Origin: Candidatus Dormiibacterota bacterium
GTDB lineage: Bacteria > Chloroflexota > Dormibacteria > Dormibacterales > Dormibacteraceae
Assembly (NCBI GenBank): GCA_003151665.1
Contig: PLYD01000117.1
Span: 1 to 15,206, forward strand
DNA: 15,206 nucleotides
Reading direction: 5' to 3'
The position numbers and the translations under genes are program-made. Under the pieces are notes generated by a model, which saw nothing but the letters and a program-made list of their open reading frames with translations, did not search any database and was not told where the DNA came from. This document shows, in pieces, positions 5,292-13,150 of this stretch (positions are counted from its first letter, which is position 1; every line of letters starts with the position of its first letter).

Positions 5292-5885
5292 TTGACAAAC
5301 GAGCCTCGCCGTCCAGGCCGACCACGCGATCCACGCGTTGACGAGGCCCTGCTGGAATGCGGGTTGGCGGTGATCCTCGAGTTCGGCTACCACGGCGCTA
5401 CGGTCACAGAGATTGCAAGGCGAGCCGGCGTGGGTACGCCGGCGATCTACAGGCGCTGGCCGACGAAGGTGGAGTTCGCGATGGAGCTGATGGTGCGTGG
5501 GTTTGAGCCGGAGCCAATCCGAGACACCGGCTCGATTCGCGATGACCTCGTCTCATTCATGGCCCTCAGGCTGCGGACGTGGTCGACACCCTTCTTTCGG
5601 CAACTTGTGTTTCCAGCGCTCCTCGCAGGGCAGGCCGAGGGGAAATTGGCGACACAGATGCGAGAACGATTCGTCGAGTATCGACAAGCCTTGGGAGCGA
5701 GTATCAGGCGGTCGGTCGAATCCGGCGAGCTACGTGGCGACACGAACCCGGACCGCCTGATCGACCTGTTGATGGGCACGATCGCGATGCCGATGCTGTT
5801 CTTCCAAGATGTACCGGCTGTCGAGGATGCGCAATCGATCGTCGACCAAGTCTTGTCAGGTTATGCCGCGCACAACCCGGAATAG
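5292..5885 (+). CDS. TetR/AcrR family transcriptional regulator
   Basis: The protein has the usual TetR size (197 residues from TTG 5292) and layout. After a basic PRRPGRPRDPR lead, the HTH domain covers about residues 16-62, with GYHGATVTEIARRAGVG, then AIYRRWPTK. The ligand-binding half contains PFFRQLVFPALLAGQA and LLMGTIAMPMLF. Such proteins usually repress a neighbouring gene until a small ligand binds; the ligand is unknown. TTG 5292 was chosen because TACAAT ends 7 bases upstream and because the extension to ATG 5211 would run across the divergent promoter and read an AT-rich, non-conserved stretch. ATG 5211 remains possible. Targets could be the divergent response-regulator unit or the downstream genes on the same strand. 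Confidence 0.88.
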   Translation: MTNEPRRPGRPRDPRVDEALLECGLAVILEFGYHGATVTEIARRAGVGTPAIYRRWPTKVEFAMELMVRGFEPEPIRDTGSIRDDLVSFMALRLRTWSTPFFRQLVFPALLAGQAEGKLATQMRERFVEYRQALGASIRRSVESGELRGDTNPDRLIDLLMGTIAMPMLFFQDVPAVEDAQSIVDQVLSGYAAHNPE

Positions 5886-5914
5886 CGAGGATCGGCCATG
5901 ATTTGTGACCAGCA

Positions 5915-6202
5915 ATGGACGCACCGCCGATCGCGTGCACGCTTTCGTCTGATGACCTACGGGATCGGGAAGGGGCCTGGATGAAGCTCTTGGGCAGCCG
6001 CCTCGTGAAGCGCGACCTCGTGCCAGGAGGCATCCGCTTGAGCGCTGCTCCCGGCGCGGCGGCGGCGCTTCTCGAGCTCATCGAGCTGGAGCGCGAATGC
6101 TGCGCGTGGATCAAATTCGAGGTCCGTGACCGAGCGGTTGTCACGATGACCGCCGAAGGTGACGGCAGAGCTGTCCTCACCGAGATGTTCAAAGCCCTCT
6201 AA
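5915..6202 (+). CDS. Small uncharacterised protein with a C-terminal Cys-Cys motif
   Basis: The 95-residue soluble protein starts at ATG 5915, 29 bases after the TetR stop, and ends at TAA 6200-6202. It has the plan of a widespread unannotated family: an N-terminal I-A-C-T-L (Cys8), a helix with RxxxW, an arginine- and glycine-containing hairpin, then [17 protein letters not shown] with adjacent cysteines at 62 and 63, then a C-terminal beta strand and helix. The Cys pair could bind a soft metal or be redox active, and relatives are, from memory, often found near metal-resistance genes. No such genes are nearby here. It may be under control of the adjacent TetR protein. Function is unknown. 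Confidence 0.7.
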   Translation: MDAPPIACTLSSDDLRDREGAWMKLLGSRLVKRDLVPGGIRLSAAPGAAAALLELIELERECCAWIKFEVRDRAVVTMTAEGDGRAVLTEMFKAL

Positions 6203-6213
6203 CCTCCCAGCTC

Positions 6214-7326
6214 GTGCCCCGCATAAGAGGAGGTGTCGGACTCGGCCGAGTACTCGGCCAGCGCGCCCTCAATCGCGCGCTGTTGGGACGGCAGATGCTG
6301 CTGTGCCGCTCGAACCTTTCAGCCGCGAAGGCCATCGAGCACCTGGTCGGCATGCAGGCCCAGGTACCCAGCTCGCCTTACGTCGGGCTATGGTCGCGAC
6401 TCGACGGTTTCCGTCCGGACGACCTCAGCCGGCTGATCTCCACCCGACTCGCAGTGCGCATGTCGCTAATGCGCTGCACCATCCATCTGGTAACTGCGCG
6501 TGACTGCATTGCACTGCGCCCGGTGATGCAGCCAGTCTTGGAGCGAGGCCTGTATGTCGGCAGCCCATTCGGACGACAGATCGGAGGCATTGACATCGGT
6601 GCTTTGCTCGCGGCGGGCAGGGCCGCCGTCGACGAGCAGCCGCGAACGACGGCTGACATGCGCAAGCTGCTGGCCAAGCGGTGGCCTGGATATGACTCCA
6701 CCTCACTGGCCTACGCGGTCCGCTACCTCCTACCGATGGTGCAGATACCGCCGCGTGGCTTGTGGGGCGGACAAGGACTGCCGACCTACTCCACCGCTGA
6801 GGGTTGGCTGGGCCGTCCGCTCGGTTCGGATGCCTCGCCCGATGCAATGGTCATGCGTTACCTGAAGGCATTCGGGCCGTCCACCGTTGCCGACATCCAA
6901 TCGTGGTCCGGCCTGGCCGGCGTTCGCACGGTGATCGAGCGCTTGCGACCGCGCCTGCGTACTTTCCAGGACGAAAAGGGCCGCGAGTTGCTGGACGTCC
7001 CCGGCGGGTTGTTTCCCGACCCCGAGACCGTCGCGCCGCCGCGTTTTCTTCCTGACTACGACAATGCGCTGCTATCGCACGACGACCGAAGCCGGATCAT
7101 CGCGAAGGAACATCGCCGGCTGGTGGGCCGCCCCACGCTCTTGGTCGACGGCTATGCGGTTGGTTCCTGGAAGCTCACGCGCTATAAAGGCGCGGTCAGC
7201 CTTGTGATTGAGATGCTGAAGCCACTTTCAAAGGGGGACCTGAAGGCAGTCGAAGTCGAAGGTCTTCAGCTTCTCGACGTCATCGCCGCGGGTGCGACGG
7301 CGAAAGAGATCAGGATCGTCGGCTAA
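6214..7326 (+). CDS. Winged-helix DNA-binding domain protein (HTH_42 / PF06224 type)
   Basis: The 370-residue protein matches the HTH_42 family throughout: [16 protein letters not shown] near the N-terminus, then [24 protein letters not shown] (given as VGMQAQ...SPYVGLW), [67 protein letters not shown], and [12 protein letters not shown]. Members contain repeated winged helices; some relatives are DNA glycosylases of the AlkX/YcaQ type, but most in high-GC bacteria are uncharacterised. The start was set at GTG 6214, 11 bases after the previous stop. A strong AGAGGAGG lies at 6226-6233 downstream of it, but no in-frame start follows at a good distance, the next ATG being 6295. Family assignment is sure, function is not. 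Confidence 0.85.
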   Translation: MPRIRGGVGLGRVLGQRALNRALLGRQMLLCRSNLSAAKAIEHLVGMQAQVPSSPYVGLWSRLDGFRPDDLSRLISTRLAVRMSLMRCTIHLVTARDCIALRPVMQPVLERGLYVGSPFGRQIGGIDIGALLAAGRAAVDEQPRTTADMRKLLAKRWPGYDSTSLAYAVRYLLPMVQIPPRGLWGGQGLPTYSTAEGWLGRPLGSDASPDAMVMRYLKAFGPSTVADIQSWSGLAGVRTVIERLRPRLRTFQDEKGRELLDVPGGLFPDPETVAPPRFLPDYDNALLSHDDRSRIIAKEHRRLVGRPTLLVDGYAVGSWKLTRYKGAVSLVIEMLKPLSKGDLKAVEVEGLQLLDVIAAGATAKEIRIVG

Positions 7327-7343
7327 ACCGAGGTGTTCGCTGA

Positions 7344-7514
7344 CTAGCCGCCGGTTGGGTGCTGAGCGTGCTCCGAAGGCTCCACCTCGGGGGCCGGTCC
7401 ACCGCCGGCGTACTGGTCGTTGACCTGCACGACCTCCTCGCCAGGCGCCTGGTCGCTCGTTGTCGGCTTCGCACTGGGCTGAGGGTCGATGACTTTCCGC
7501 TTGCGCCGGCTCAT
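7344..7514 (-). CDS. Small disordered hypothetical protein (56 residues)
   Basis: From ATG 7514 the frame encodes a basic head (MSRRKRKVIDP) and a Pro-, Gln- and acid-rich tail ending PEVEPSEHAQHPTGG. There is no membrane segment, no cysteine and no recognisable domain, and the composition suggests disorder. Third codon positions are mostly G or C, as in neighbouring genes. It begins 27 bases after the stop of the 7542-8126 gene on the same strand, which favours co-transcription. No Shine-Dalgarno sequence is visible. Another minus-strand frame (7228-7521) overlaps the same bases, so coding is likely but unproven. Confidence 0.5.
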   Translation of the reverse strand: MSRRKRKVIDPQPSAKPTTSDQAPGEEVVQVNDQYAGGGPAPEVEPSEHAQHPTGG

Positions 7515-7541
7515 GGGCCAACCGTACACCGGCCGCAAAGC

Positions 7542-8126
7542 TCAGCGCCTGATTCGAACCTGAACCTCGCCGCCAGAGGCGGTGACCTCAACATCGCCGG
7601 CGCGCAGGCGCATGCCGTCTTCGAGCCGGGTGGCGACGATGGCGCCTTCGAAGACCAGCTCATCGAAGCGTTCTCGTCCCTTACCCGCCATCCGCACGAT
7701 CACACCGGCGGGGCTGCGCCAAACGCCGTTGCCAGCGGCTTTGAAACCGCTCGGCACCAGGTCTCCGATTCGATCCGGAGTCGCGGGCGACGGTTCCACG
7801 GTCGGCCGGTTGACAGGTTTCGCCGGCTTCGCTGAATCGGCGGCCGGCCGCGGTGCCGGCTTGCGGAAGCGGGCCTGCTCCAAAGAAAGCCGCAGGAGCT
7901 CGGAGCCTTCCTCCTGTTCGAAAAACGCTGATGAGATTCGACTTGCATCTCGAGAGCGCCGAATGCAGTTGGCGCAATCGGCGTCGGTCTCGACAGCCGA
8001 GTAGGTGTCAGGCGCGAGGGTTCGCCCGCACAGCGTGGTGACGGGACCACTTCGCGGGACACGGGGGGTGAGGTGGATGCGCCCACCGCTCTTCCGACGG
8101 ACCGACTCGAGCCGGATCCCAGGCAC
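7542..8126 (-). CDS. Hypothetical protein with N-terminal His/Cys cluster and C-terminal beta-rich domain
   Basis: The 194-residue protein has two parts joined by a Pro-, Ala- and Lys-rich linker (about residues 85-120). The N-terminal part has RIHLTPR (His18), TLCGRTL (Cys33) and DCANCIRR (Cys51, Cys54). This H-C-CxxC set looks like a small zinc site, similar to short zinc-ribbon-like modules in actinobacterial and phage proteins. The C-terminal 50 residues alternate hydrophobic and charged residues, as in a beta barrel (VIVRMAGKGRERF, then VEVTASGGEVQVRIRR). GTG 8126 was chosen over GTG 8132 because GGAG lies 8 bases upstream of the former but only 2 from the latter. I do not recognise the family and assign no function. 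Confidence 0.65.
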   Translation of the reverse strand: MPGIRLESVRRKSGGRIHLTPRVPRSGPVTTLCGRTLAPDTYSAVETDADCANCIRRSRDASRISSAFFEQEEGSELLRLSLEQARFRKPAPRPAADSAKPAKPVNRPTVEPSPATPDRIGDLVPSGFKAAGNGVWRSPAGVIVRMAGKGRERFDELVFEGAIVATRLEDGMRLRAGDVEVTASGGEVQVRIRR

Positions 8127-8173
8127 GCTCACCGCTCCGACGATAGCGCTAAGTCAACGCCTCCAACCGATGA

Positions 8174-8674
8174 CTAGAGCAGGGACTCGATCGCCTTGAC
8201 GACCTCGGCGGATTCGGGCTCGACCTTGGAACGGAACCGGCGAACGACGTGCCCGTCCTTGTCGACCAGGAACTTCTCAAAGTTCCATCCAACGTTACCG
8301 GCCTTGCCGGCGTCGTCAGGAAACTGGCTTAGGATCGCGTAGAGCGGGTGCTGGTTCGCCCCTTTCACATCGAGCTTGGCGAACATCGGAAACGTCACGC
8401 CGTAGTTGTCGCTGCAGAAGTTCTGGATGTCTTCGGCGGTGCCGGGCTCTTGCCTGAAGAACTGGTTGCACGGAAAACCGAGCACGGTGAAGCCCTTCGC
8501 GAAATAGCGATCCTGCAACGCCTGAAGGCCTCCGTACTGGGGGGTGAATCCGCACTTCGAGGCTGTGTTGACGGCGAGGATCACCTTGCCTGCGTAAGCC
8601 GAGAGGCTGGCCGGCTTGCCGTTCAGCATGGGCAGTTCGATCTCATGGATTGAGGGCGCCTGGGTTTGACTCAT
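8174..8674 (-). CDS. Glutathione peroxidase family, cysteine type (probably thioredoxin-dependent)
   Basis: The 166-residue cytoplasmic enzyme reduces hydroperoxides. The active-site tetrad is complete: Cys41 in ASKCGFTPQY, Gln75 in FFRQEPG, and Trp130-Asn131 in VGWNFEKF. The position that is selenocysteine in animal enzymes is a plain Cys codon. Cys87 in NFCSDNYGVTFP sits where yeast Gpx3 has its resolving Cys, so it probably uses thioredoxin rather than glutathione. The start at ATG 8674 matches the family N-terminus and lies 28 bases after the MFS stop on the same strand, making an operon likely. The ribosome-binding site is weak. Length is normal for bacterial BtuE/BsaA-type members. Confidence 0.95.
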   Translation of the reverse strand: MSQTQAPSIHEIELPMLNGKPASLSAYAGKVILAVNTASKCGFTPQYGGLQALQDRYFAKGFTVLGFPCNQFFRQEPGTAEDIQNFCSDNYGVTFPMFAKLDVKGANQHPLYAILSQFPDDAGKAGNVGWNFEKFLVDKDGHVVRRFRSKVEPESAEVVKAIESLL

Positions 8675-8702
8675 ACGAACTTGAATTGATGCCTGGACCG
8701 CA

Positions 8703-9890
8703 CTATTCCCGGCTCCTTGCTGCGGCTAGCGAGAACGCAGCAAGCGTTGTGACCGCGACTGCCGAAAGGATGGCGGGCGCCCAGCCGATGCCGAACCACC
8801 CGATCGCGATACCGATCGCTGGTGGGATGACGCCACCGCCCACCATCGTCGCGGGAAACATCCATGAGGTGGCTCGCGAATCGCCTGGCCTGAGCTTCGC
8901 GAGCCAGGCAAGAGCAGTGGGGAAGATGGGCGCGATGGCAAGGCCGGTGACGATGTAGGCGAAGGGTGCGGCACGTCCGCTCAGCGCCACGAGCAGTGCC
9001 ACTGACGCGATGGCGGAACCGGAGATCACGATCACCGGCGGAGGCACGCGGTCGGGAATGAGCGTGGCCAGCAGCCTTCCTATCGCGAACGCGAGCCAGA
9101 AGCCCGACGTGATCGACGCAGCCTCCAACGATTGAAGCCCCACCGATTCCAGGTGTGAGGGCATCCACCCGCCAACGCCAGTCTCGACGCCGACATAAAA
9201 GATAAAAGCCACGACAAAGATGGCAACTAGCAACGCACCTCGGCGTGACCCCCCGTCGGATTCTCGGTCGCGGTCGGATTTCCGCGGAGCCACGGGCAGC
9301 CGGCCCTGGATGCCGGCCACGGCCGGGATCAGCACGACCGCGAGCGCTGCCGCGCCGCCGTACAGGGCAGTCAAGTGGTCCTGGCTGAGTCTCGAAATAA
9401 GGATCGGCCCGGCAACCGACCCAAAACCGTAGGCGCTGTTCAAACCATTCAGCAAGGCCGATCGCCTAGGCCCTTCGCTGAAGGCCACGAGCTGGTTGAG
9501 GCTGAGATCCAAACCCCCGAAACCCAAGCCGATTACAAACACCCCAACGAGGAACGCGGGCCACGACGGCGCGAGCGCCACACCGGCGCACCCGACAGCA
9601 AGACAGGCCAAAGCTGCCCAGACGAGGATTCGGCCAGAGACGCGCACCATCGCCCACATCGAGACGAACACGCCGATCAATGCGCCGGCGAAGTGAGCGC
9701 TGAAAACGCTGCCTGCCTGCGGCAGGCTTATGCCGAAGCGCGGTACGAGGTGTTCGAGCAAGGGGCCGTAGGACGCTGCCAGCACGCCTATCAGCAGGAA
9801 GGTGACGGCGATGGCTGCGAGCGCGGGCTTCGGCAGGATCACGCGATCGCCGCCGGGCGTCACCAATGACCGATCGACGACTTCAGCCAT
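8703..9890 (-). CDS. MFS transporter, about 12 membrane segments
   Basis: From ATG 9890 the 395-residue protein is strongly hydrophobic, with two six-helix halves split by a charged loop rich in Arg, Asp and Lys (RKSDRDRESDGGSRRG, near residue 200). The first half has GFGGLDLSLNQLVAFSEGP and LLNGLNSAYGFGSVAGP, which place it near the FucP-like sugar or YfkF-like MFS branches. The second half has SGFWLAFAIGRLLATLIPDR and SWMFPATMVGGGVIPP. The substrate cannot be read from sequence. The frame extends 44 residues upstream to 10022, but that part would run into the divergent HAD gene and is not membrane-like. It probably shares a transcript with the glutathione peroxidase gene. Confidence 0.88.
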   Translation of the reverse strand: MAEVVDRSLVTPGGDRVILPKPALAAIAVTFLLIGVLAASYGPLLEHLVPRFGISLPQAGSVFSAHFAGALIGVFVSMWAMVRVSGRILVWAALACLAVGCAGVALAPSWPAFLVGVFVIGLGFGGLDLSLNQLVAFSEGPRRSALLNGLNSAYGFGSVAGPILISRLSQDHLTALYGGAAALAVVLIPAVAGIQGRLPVAPRKSDRDRESDGGSRRGALLVAIFVVAFIFYVGVETGVGGWMPSHLESVGLQSLEAASITSGFWLAFAIGRLLATLIPDRVPPPVIVISGSAIASVALLVALSGRAAPFAYIVTGLAIAPIFPTALAWLAKLRPGDSRATSWMFPATMVGGGVIPPAIGIAIGWFGIGWAPAILSAVAVTTLAAFSLAAARSRE

Positions 9891-9937
9891 CGCAACATGG
9901 TGACGGGAATGGGAACAAGACCGCCTCGGGCCGCGCC

Positions 9938-9943
9938 TATCAT
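9938..9943 (+). promoter_or_regulatory. Candidate -10 hexamer for the HAD hydrolase gene
   Basis: TATCAT (9938-9943) matches the -10 consensus at 5 of 6 positions and ends 8 bases before ATG 9952, which lacks a Shine-Dalgarno sequence. This would give a leaderless or nearly leaderless transcript. No clear -35 is seen. The 61-base gap 9891-9951 must also hold the promoter of the divergent MFS gene, for which I see nothing convincing. Confidence 0.4.
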
Positions 9944-9951
9944 CGATCTCG

Positions 9952-10656
9952 ATGTGGATCAAGGTGCTGGCTTTCGACGGCGACGACACGCTGTGGCACA
10001 ACGAATCGCGATTCAATGTCACGCAAGGCGAGCTGCGCGAGCTGGTGCGCGGGCACGCACCCGACGCCGACGTCGACAGCCACCTGTTCGAGGTCGAGAT
10101 GCGGAACCTCAGCCTGTACGGCTATGGAGTGAAGGCGTTCACGCTGTCAATGCTGGAAACGGCGATTGAGCTCACCGACGGGCGGATTCCAGCAGCCGAC
10201 CTTCAAGTCATTCTCGGGTGGGGCAAGCGGATGCTGACGGCGCCGACTGAGCTGCTCGAGGGCGTCGAGGAGGCGTTGCGGGACGCGAGTGCGCGCTACT
10301 CGCTCCTGTTGATCACCAAGGGCGACCTGTTCGATCAGGAGAGCAAGCTGGCGCGCTCTGGCCTCGGCGATCTGTTCACGGGCGTCGAGATCCTGAGCGA
10401 TAAGACCGTCGACTCATACCGCTCCGTGCTGCGTCGGCGCGACATCAAGCCCGGTGAGTTCGTGATGGTTGGCAACTCGCTGAGATCCGACATCGTTCCT
10501 GTGGTCGCGCTGGGCGCGCGTGCAGTGCACGTCCCTTATCACGTGACCTGGCACCACGAGCACGTGCCGGAAGACTCGTTGCCACGCGATGGCTGGCACC
10601 GCCTGGATGCGATTGCCGGGCTGAGCCGACTGCTCGGCTCCATCGATCGCGACTAG
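9952..10656 (+). CDS. HAD-superfamily hydrolase
   Basis: The 234-residue cytoplasmic protein has all four HAD motifs. Motif I is FDGDDTLW with nucleophile Asp9 and acid Asp11, motif II is LLLITKGD with Thr122, motif III is Lys151, and motif IV is VGNSLRSD with Asp180. A helical cap of about residues 16-95 follows motif I, as in the YjjG or phosphoglycolate-phosphatase-like group. It is probably a phosphatase of a small phosphorylated metabolite; a nucleotide would fit the adjacent nucleoside-type importer but that is only context. The ATG 9952 start matches the family. Its TAG overlaps the stop of the convergent ATPase gene within CTAG (10653-10656). Confidence 0.88.
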   Translation: MWIKVLAFDGDDTLWHNESRFNVTQGELRELVRGHAPDADVDSHLFEVEMRNLSLYGYGVKAFTLSMLETAIELTDGRIPAADLQVILGWGKRMLTAPTELLEGVEEALRDASARYSLLLITKGDLFDQESKLARSGLGDLFTGVEILSDKTVDSYRSVLRRRDIKPGEFVMVGNSLRSDIVPVVALGARAVHVPYHVTWHHEHVPEDSLPRDGWHRLDAIAGLSRLLGSIDRD

Positions 10657-12203
10657 GCAGCCCCGGTACGCGTACCCGAGCCGCCACCGGTCATGAGCAG
10701 ACCGAGCCGCTCCTCTGGTGTGTCAGCAGGCTCGATGCTGACGATGCGCCCTTCGTAAAAGACCGCTATCCGATCGGACAGGGATCGAATCTCCTCCAGC
10801 TCCGCCGAAACCAACAGTACGGCAGTGCCTTCATCTCGCTCGGCGACGAGCCGGCGGTGGATGAACTCAATGGCGCCGATGTCGACGCCTCTGGTGGGTT
10901 GGGCGGCCAGAAGCACTCGCGGCCTGATGCCCATCTCGCGCGCGACGATGATCTTCTGCTGATTGCCGCCAGACAGCGTGCGCGCCAGTACGTCGATGTT
11001 GCCGGCCCGGATGTCGAACTCCTTGACCAGCCGCTTGGCCCAAGCTTTGATTGCGGAAATACGGAGCAGCATCCCGTGCCACGAAAACGCCGGAGCCCGC
11101 TGCCGACCGAGCACGAGGTTGTCCGCGATGGAGTAGGCAAGGACGAGGCCGGTGCCGCGGCGATCTTCAGGGATGTGGGCGATTCCCGAGTCGCGCTCCA
11201 TCCGGGCATCGAACGCGGTCACGTCACGATCCCCGAGCAGGACACGCCCTCCCGTCGCTCGTCGTGTACCGGCGAGCACCTCGACGAGCTCGCTCTGCCC
11301 GTTGCCTTCAACGCCCGCGATGCCAAGGATCTCGCCCTGGCGAAGCTCAAACGACACACCGCGAAGCGCGGGGACGCCGCGATCCGAGCTCGCCGTGAGG
11401 TTCTCGACGCGGAACGTGACCGGCCCTGGCTCGGCCGGCTTCTTCTCCACCCTCAGCAGGACCTCCCGGCCGACCATGAGCGTTGCGATCTCCTGCTCGT
11501 TGGTCTCCTTGGTGACCAGGTGGCCGACTACCTTGCCGCGACGCATGACGGTGATGCGATCGGAGATCTCGAGGACCTCGCGCAGCTTGTGGCTGATGAA
11601 GATGATCGTCTTGCCGCCCTTGACCAGGTCGCGAAGAACGCCGAAGAGCTCGACGCTCTCCTGCGGCGTGAGCACCCCTGTCGGCTCGTCGAGAATGAGA
11701 ATGTTCGCCCCTCGGTAGAGGACCTTCACGATCTCGACACGCTGTTGCAAACCGACAGGCAGGTCGCCGGTGCGGGCATCGGGATCGAGCGCAAGGCCAT
11801 ACCGCTCGGTCAGCGCCTCGATCTCCTTGCGGGCCCGACCATGGTCGTAGAAGGCCCCGCCGGTCACAGGCTCGCGTCCCAGCATCACGTTCTCGCCGAC
11901 GCTGAAAACGGGGATCAGCATGAAGTGCTGATGAACCATCCCGATGCCGTGGGCGATGGCGTCTCGAGCCCCGGTGATGCGCGCAGGCGTGCCGTTGATC
12001 AGGATTTCACCGGCATCCGGATGGATCAGGCCGTAGAGGATGTTCATCAAGGTCGACTTGCCCGCCCCGTTCTCGCCGACCAGCGCGTGGACCTCGCCCG
12101 CGCGGACGGTGAGATCGACTGCGCTGTTGGCGATTACGCCTGGCCAGGCTTTGGTGATGCCGCGCATCTCCACCGCCGGCGCTCCTGACACTGGCTCGCT
12201 CAC
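10653..12203 (-). CDS. BMP-family ABC importer, double ATP-binding protein
   Basis: The 516-residue protein is a fused pair of ATPase domains of the RbsA/NupO/YufO type that powers uptake of nucleosides or related solutes at the inner face of the membrane. Domain 1 has Walker A GENGAGKS (43-50), signature LPVGLQQR (148-155), Walker B ILILDEPT (168-175) and switch His205. Domain 2 has the degenerate Walker A GVEGNGQS (297-304), a canonical LSGGNQQK (410-417) and Walker B with Gln for Glu (AAQPTRGVD, 433-441). That asymmetry is normal in this family, in which one site is catalytically weak. The GTG 12203 start sits in GTGA overlapping the permease stop. It is the last gene of the operon and ends inside the HAD stop. 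Confidence 0.94.
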   Translation of the reverse strand: MSEPVSGAPAVEMRGITKAWPGVIANSAVDLTVRAGEVHALVGENGAGKSTLMNILYGLIHPDAGEILINGTPARITGARDAIAHGIGMVHQHFMLIPVFSVGENVMLGREPVTGGAFYDHGRARKEIEALTERYGLALDPDARTGDLPVGLQQRVEIVKVLYRGANILILDEPTGVLTPQESVELFGVLRDLVKGGKTIIFISHKLREVLEISDRITVMRRGKVVGHLVTKETNEQEIATLMVGREVLLRVEKKPAEPGPVTFRVENLTASSDRGVPALRGVSFELRQGEILGIAGVEGNGQSELVEVLAGTRRATGGRVLLGDRDVTAFDARMERDSGIAHIPEDRRGTGLVLAYSIADNLVLGRQRAPAFSWHGMLLRISAIKAWAKRLVKEFDIRAGNIDVLARTLSGGNQQKIIVAREMGIRPRVLLAAQPTRGVDIGAIEFIHRRLVAERDEGTAVLLVSAELEEIRSLSDRIAVFYEGRIVSIEPADTPEERLGLLMTGGGSGTRTGAA

Positions 12204-13150
12204 TCCGCACCCGGTACGTAGGGGATGCCGTCCGCGGCGGGTGGGTTGCTGCGCCCGATCACGCCGGCGAGCACGACGAGGACAAGGATGTAAGGAAGCA
12301 TGCTCAGCAGGTACGGGGACACGTGGATGGTCGAGTTGTTCGCGTAGATCGCCTCACCGAGTCCGAAGATCAAGCAGGCCAGGAACGCTCCGAAGGGCGT
12401 CCACTTGCCGAAGATCATCGCCGCCAGCGCGATGTAGCCGCGGCCATCCGTCATGTTCGGCACGAAGGTGTTCGAGATCCCGATCGCAAGGAAGGCACCG
12501 GCCAGGCCGGACAGCAGGCCGCTCGTGATCACGGCGCCGTAACGGATCCAGTAGACGTTGATGCCTGCGGTATCCGCGGCGTGGGGGTGCTCGCCGACCG
12601 CACGGATTCGAAGTCCGAGACGGGTCCTGAACAGCACGACCTGGACGACAACAAGCAGGAAAAGGGCGATATACACGACGACGTTCTGCTGAAAAAAGAC
12701 CTGGCCGACGAAAGGTATCTGGTCGAGAATTGGAATGCTCAGGTTGGGCAGAAGCTCCGACGGTCCCACGTGGCCGATGTCCTGCACTCCGTATATCCGC
12801 CTCACCAGGAAGACGGTCATCCCGGCGGCAAAGATGTTGATTGCGATCCCGCTCACGATCTGGTCGGCTCGGAAGCGGATCGATACGACGGCATGGATCA
12901 GGGCCATCGCGCCCCCGGCCACGATGGCCACCAGCGTGGCCAGCCAGACGTTGTGCCAGGCCAGGTCGGCGACGACCCCAAAGAAGGCGCCGGTCAGCAT
13001 CATGCCCTCCATGGCGATGTTGACCACGCCGCTACGCTCCGAGATCACTCCGCCCAGGGCCGGCAGCAGCAGCAGCACTGACGCGGCCAGGGCTGCCTGC
13101 CACAGGTCGGCGGTGACAAGGAGGTGAAGGATGTCCCCAATGACCGTCAT
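12200..13150 (-). CDS. BMP-family ABC importer permease (NupQ/YufQ type)
   Basis: The 316-residue membrane protein belongs to the BPD_transp_2 family of nucleoside and sugar permeases. The N-terminal ALGGVISERSGVVNIAMEGMM is typical of the smaller permease of BMP-type systems (shown here as GGVISERSG and NIAMEGMM). Later landmarks are FRADQIVSGIAINIFAAGMT, the EAA-like loop with LRIRAVGEHPHAADTAGI, and GLAGAFLAIG. About eight to ten hydrophobic helices are visible. ATG 13150 lies in ATGA overlapping the upstream permease stop, and the TGA at 12202-12200 overlaps the ATPase GTG, so the three proteins are translationally linked. The substrate is probably a purine nucleoside or similar, from family membership only. 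Confidence 0.93.
   Translation of the reverse strand: MTVIGDILHLLVTADLWQAALAASVLLLLPALGGVISERSGVVNIAMEGMMLTGAFFGVVADLAWHNVWLATLVAIVAGGAMALIHAVVSIRFRADQIVSGIAINIFAAGMTVFLVRRIYGVQDIGHVGPSELLPNLSIPILDQIPFVGQVFFQQNVVVYIALFLLVVVQVVLFRTRLGLRIRAVGEHPHAADTAGINVYWIRYGAVITSGLLSGLAGAFLAIGISNTFVPNMTDGRGYIALAAMIFGKWTPFGAFLACLIFGLGEAIYANNSTIHVSPYLLSMLPYILVLVVLAGVIGRSNPPAADGIPYVPGAE

Noticed and set aside
5292..5297. TTGACA as a -35 element
   Set aside because: No -10 hexamer lies 16-18 bases downstream in the GC-rich TetR coding sequence; the TTG is better explained as the start codon.
7320..7350. CGGCTA/TAGCCG inverted repeat between convergent genes as a bidirectional terminator
   Set aside because: Only 6 bp with a 19-base loop and no U-tract on either side; too weak to call.
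8144..8151. TAGCGCTA palindrome with a nearby TTGACT (8157-8152, minus strand) as a promoter for the 7542-8126 gene
   Set aside because: No acceptable -10 lies 16-18 bases downstream of TTGACT, and the palindrome is only 8 bases.
8552..8554. Glutathione peroxidase as a second selenoprotein
   Set aside because: The active-site codon encodes Cys41 (ASKCGF), not UGA.
10857..12188. 443-codon plus-strand frame opposite the ABC ATPase
   Set aside because: The translation is rich in Asp, Arg, His and Gln and unlike any family I know, while the opposite strand has all ABC motifs.
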